Shown: one piece after another, positions 63,554-64,000 of the stretch
Layout: each line of letters begins with the position of its first letter
Position numbering within the stretch: the first letter of the stretch is position 1
Assembly (NCBI GenBank): GCA_024401855.1
Contig: JAKSKH010000001.1
Coordinates: 1-64,000, forward strand
From: Bacteroidales bacterium
Lineage (GTDB): Bacteria; Bacteroidota; Bacteroidia; Bacteroidales; UBA932
Reading direction: 5' to 3'
DNA: 64,000 bases
Position numbers and translations under genes: made by a program
The notes under the pieces: model-generated
Seen by the model: only the letters and a program-made list of their open reading frames with translations
The model's database searches: none
Told to the model about the DNA's origin: nothing

Positions 63554-64000
63554 ATGAATGCAGTAGTAACCAAGAATGCAGGCAGTCATTTCTATCTGAG
63601 CGAACTGCCCCTGTGGAAGCCTTTTCCGGCGGTGCTCAGGGGGCGTGTCCGTCTGGACAGCAAGGGGCTTACCAATCCCGTGGCCGTGGGTGACCGCGTC
63701 GAATACGAACTGCCGGAAGGAGAGCCCTCCGAGCAGAACCCGGCAATCATCACAAAGGTTCTGGACAGGGACAATTACGTAATCCGCAGATCTACGAATC
63801 TGTCAAGACAGTCCCACGTTATAGCGGCCAACCTTGACCGGGCGGTAATTGCCACAAGCCTGTATTTCCCGGAAATCAAGCTCCCCTTCCTGGACCGCAT
63901 TCTTGTAACCTGCGAGGTTTACAAGGTTCCCGCAACAATAGTGCTGAACAAAGTTGACATGTACCGGTCCGAAGCCGCGGATGAAGTGGAACGGTTCAAG
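63554..64000 (+). CDS. rsgA: Ribosome small subunit GTPase RsgA, cut by window edge
   Basis: The first 149 residues, open at the window edge (in frame to 64000). N-terminal OB-fold (VVTKNAGSHFYLSELPLWKP, VLRGRVRLDSKGLTNPVAVG, VGDRVEYELPEG), then the circularly permuted GTPase beginning with the G4 motif IVLNKVDM, as in RsgA where G4 precedes G1. The family helps 30S maturation. The first ATG fits both the family start and the -7 box 5 bases upstream. Confidence 0.93.
   Translation, partial: MNAVVTKNAGSHFYLSELPLWKPFPAVLRGRVRLDSKGLTNPVAVGDRVEYELPEGEPSEQNPAIITKVLDRDNYVIRRSTNLSRQSHVIAANLDRAVIATSLYFPEIKLPFLDRILVTCEVYKVPATIVLNKVDMYRSEAADEVERFK

Overview
This 64 kb window looks like a core chromosomal segment of a Bacteroidales (Bacteroidota) bacterium. 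The evidence is: promoters of the Bacteroidota type (a -33 TTTG and a -7 TAnnTTTG) in almost every divergent gap and no strong Shine-Dalgarno signals; Bacteroidota versions of many proteins (a DksA-like protein without the usual zinc cysteines, an N-terminally short uridine kinase, DUF4783, DUF4369/TlpA, a GT4-type glycogen synthase, archaeal-type MetRS); and roughly balanced base composition. No phage, insertion sequence, integrase, CRISPR array or rRNA was found. No gene-free stretch reaches 300 bases; the largest gap is about 130 bases (2187-2318). Positions 1-75 hold nothing I recognise.

Layout. 76-791: a hicAB toxin-antitoxin operon with a clear promoter and a palindrome over its -33 box. 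843-7778 (minus): ileS, dksA-like, lspA, a secreted esterase and a GH20 hexosaminidase. 7849-9017 (plus): cvpA-tsaB. 9009-23617 (minus): a very tight run of 13 genes, engB-prs-(small membrane protein)-der-glgB-GH133-GT4-GH57-glgP-ribF(FMN adenylyltransferase only)-greA-HIT-TlpA-like, which places a nearly complete glycogen synthesis and breakdown module between ribosome-assembly GTPases and housekeeping genes. 23661-27571 (minus): rlmH and a 1146-residue multi-sensor histidine kinase. 27625-36137: DUF4783, efp, ispH-cmk, tRNA-Ala(CGC) followed 15 bases later by an NtrC-like regulator that has no DNA-binding domain, dnaX-lptB, and two unknown secreted proteins with an O-methyltransferase. 36141-46204 (minus): yigZ-serC-serA-DUF1015-recQ-dnaG-metG. 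46244-53053: a pRiA4b ORF3-like protein, an FKBP lipoprotein, ROK kinase, sugar MFS permease, acyl-CoA ligase and two tandem deoxynucleoside kinases. 53117-64000: an MBL hydrolase, uvrA-uridine kinase, EamA transporter, S41 protease, recO, polyprenyl synthase-rdgB-U32, and the start of rsgA, cut by the window edge.

The striking theme is compaction. Convergent genes commonly overlap or share stop codons (two pairs share one CTAG palindrome), one operon terminator appears to lie inside the coding sequence of tsaB, and several divergent gaps of 32-40 bases hold two back-to-back -7 boxes only 4-7 bases from the start codons, predicting leaderless mRNAs. Other points of interest are an IleRS whose HIGH motif reads GIHH (a signature linked to mupirocin hyper-resistance), an FMN adenylyltransferase lacking its riboflavin kinase half, a TlpA-like lipoprotein without its CxxC, and a diverged tandem deoxynucleoside kinase.
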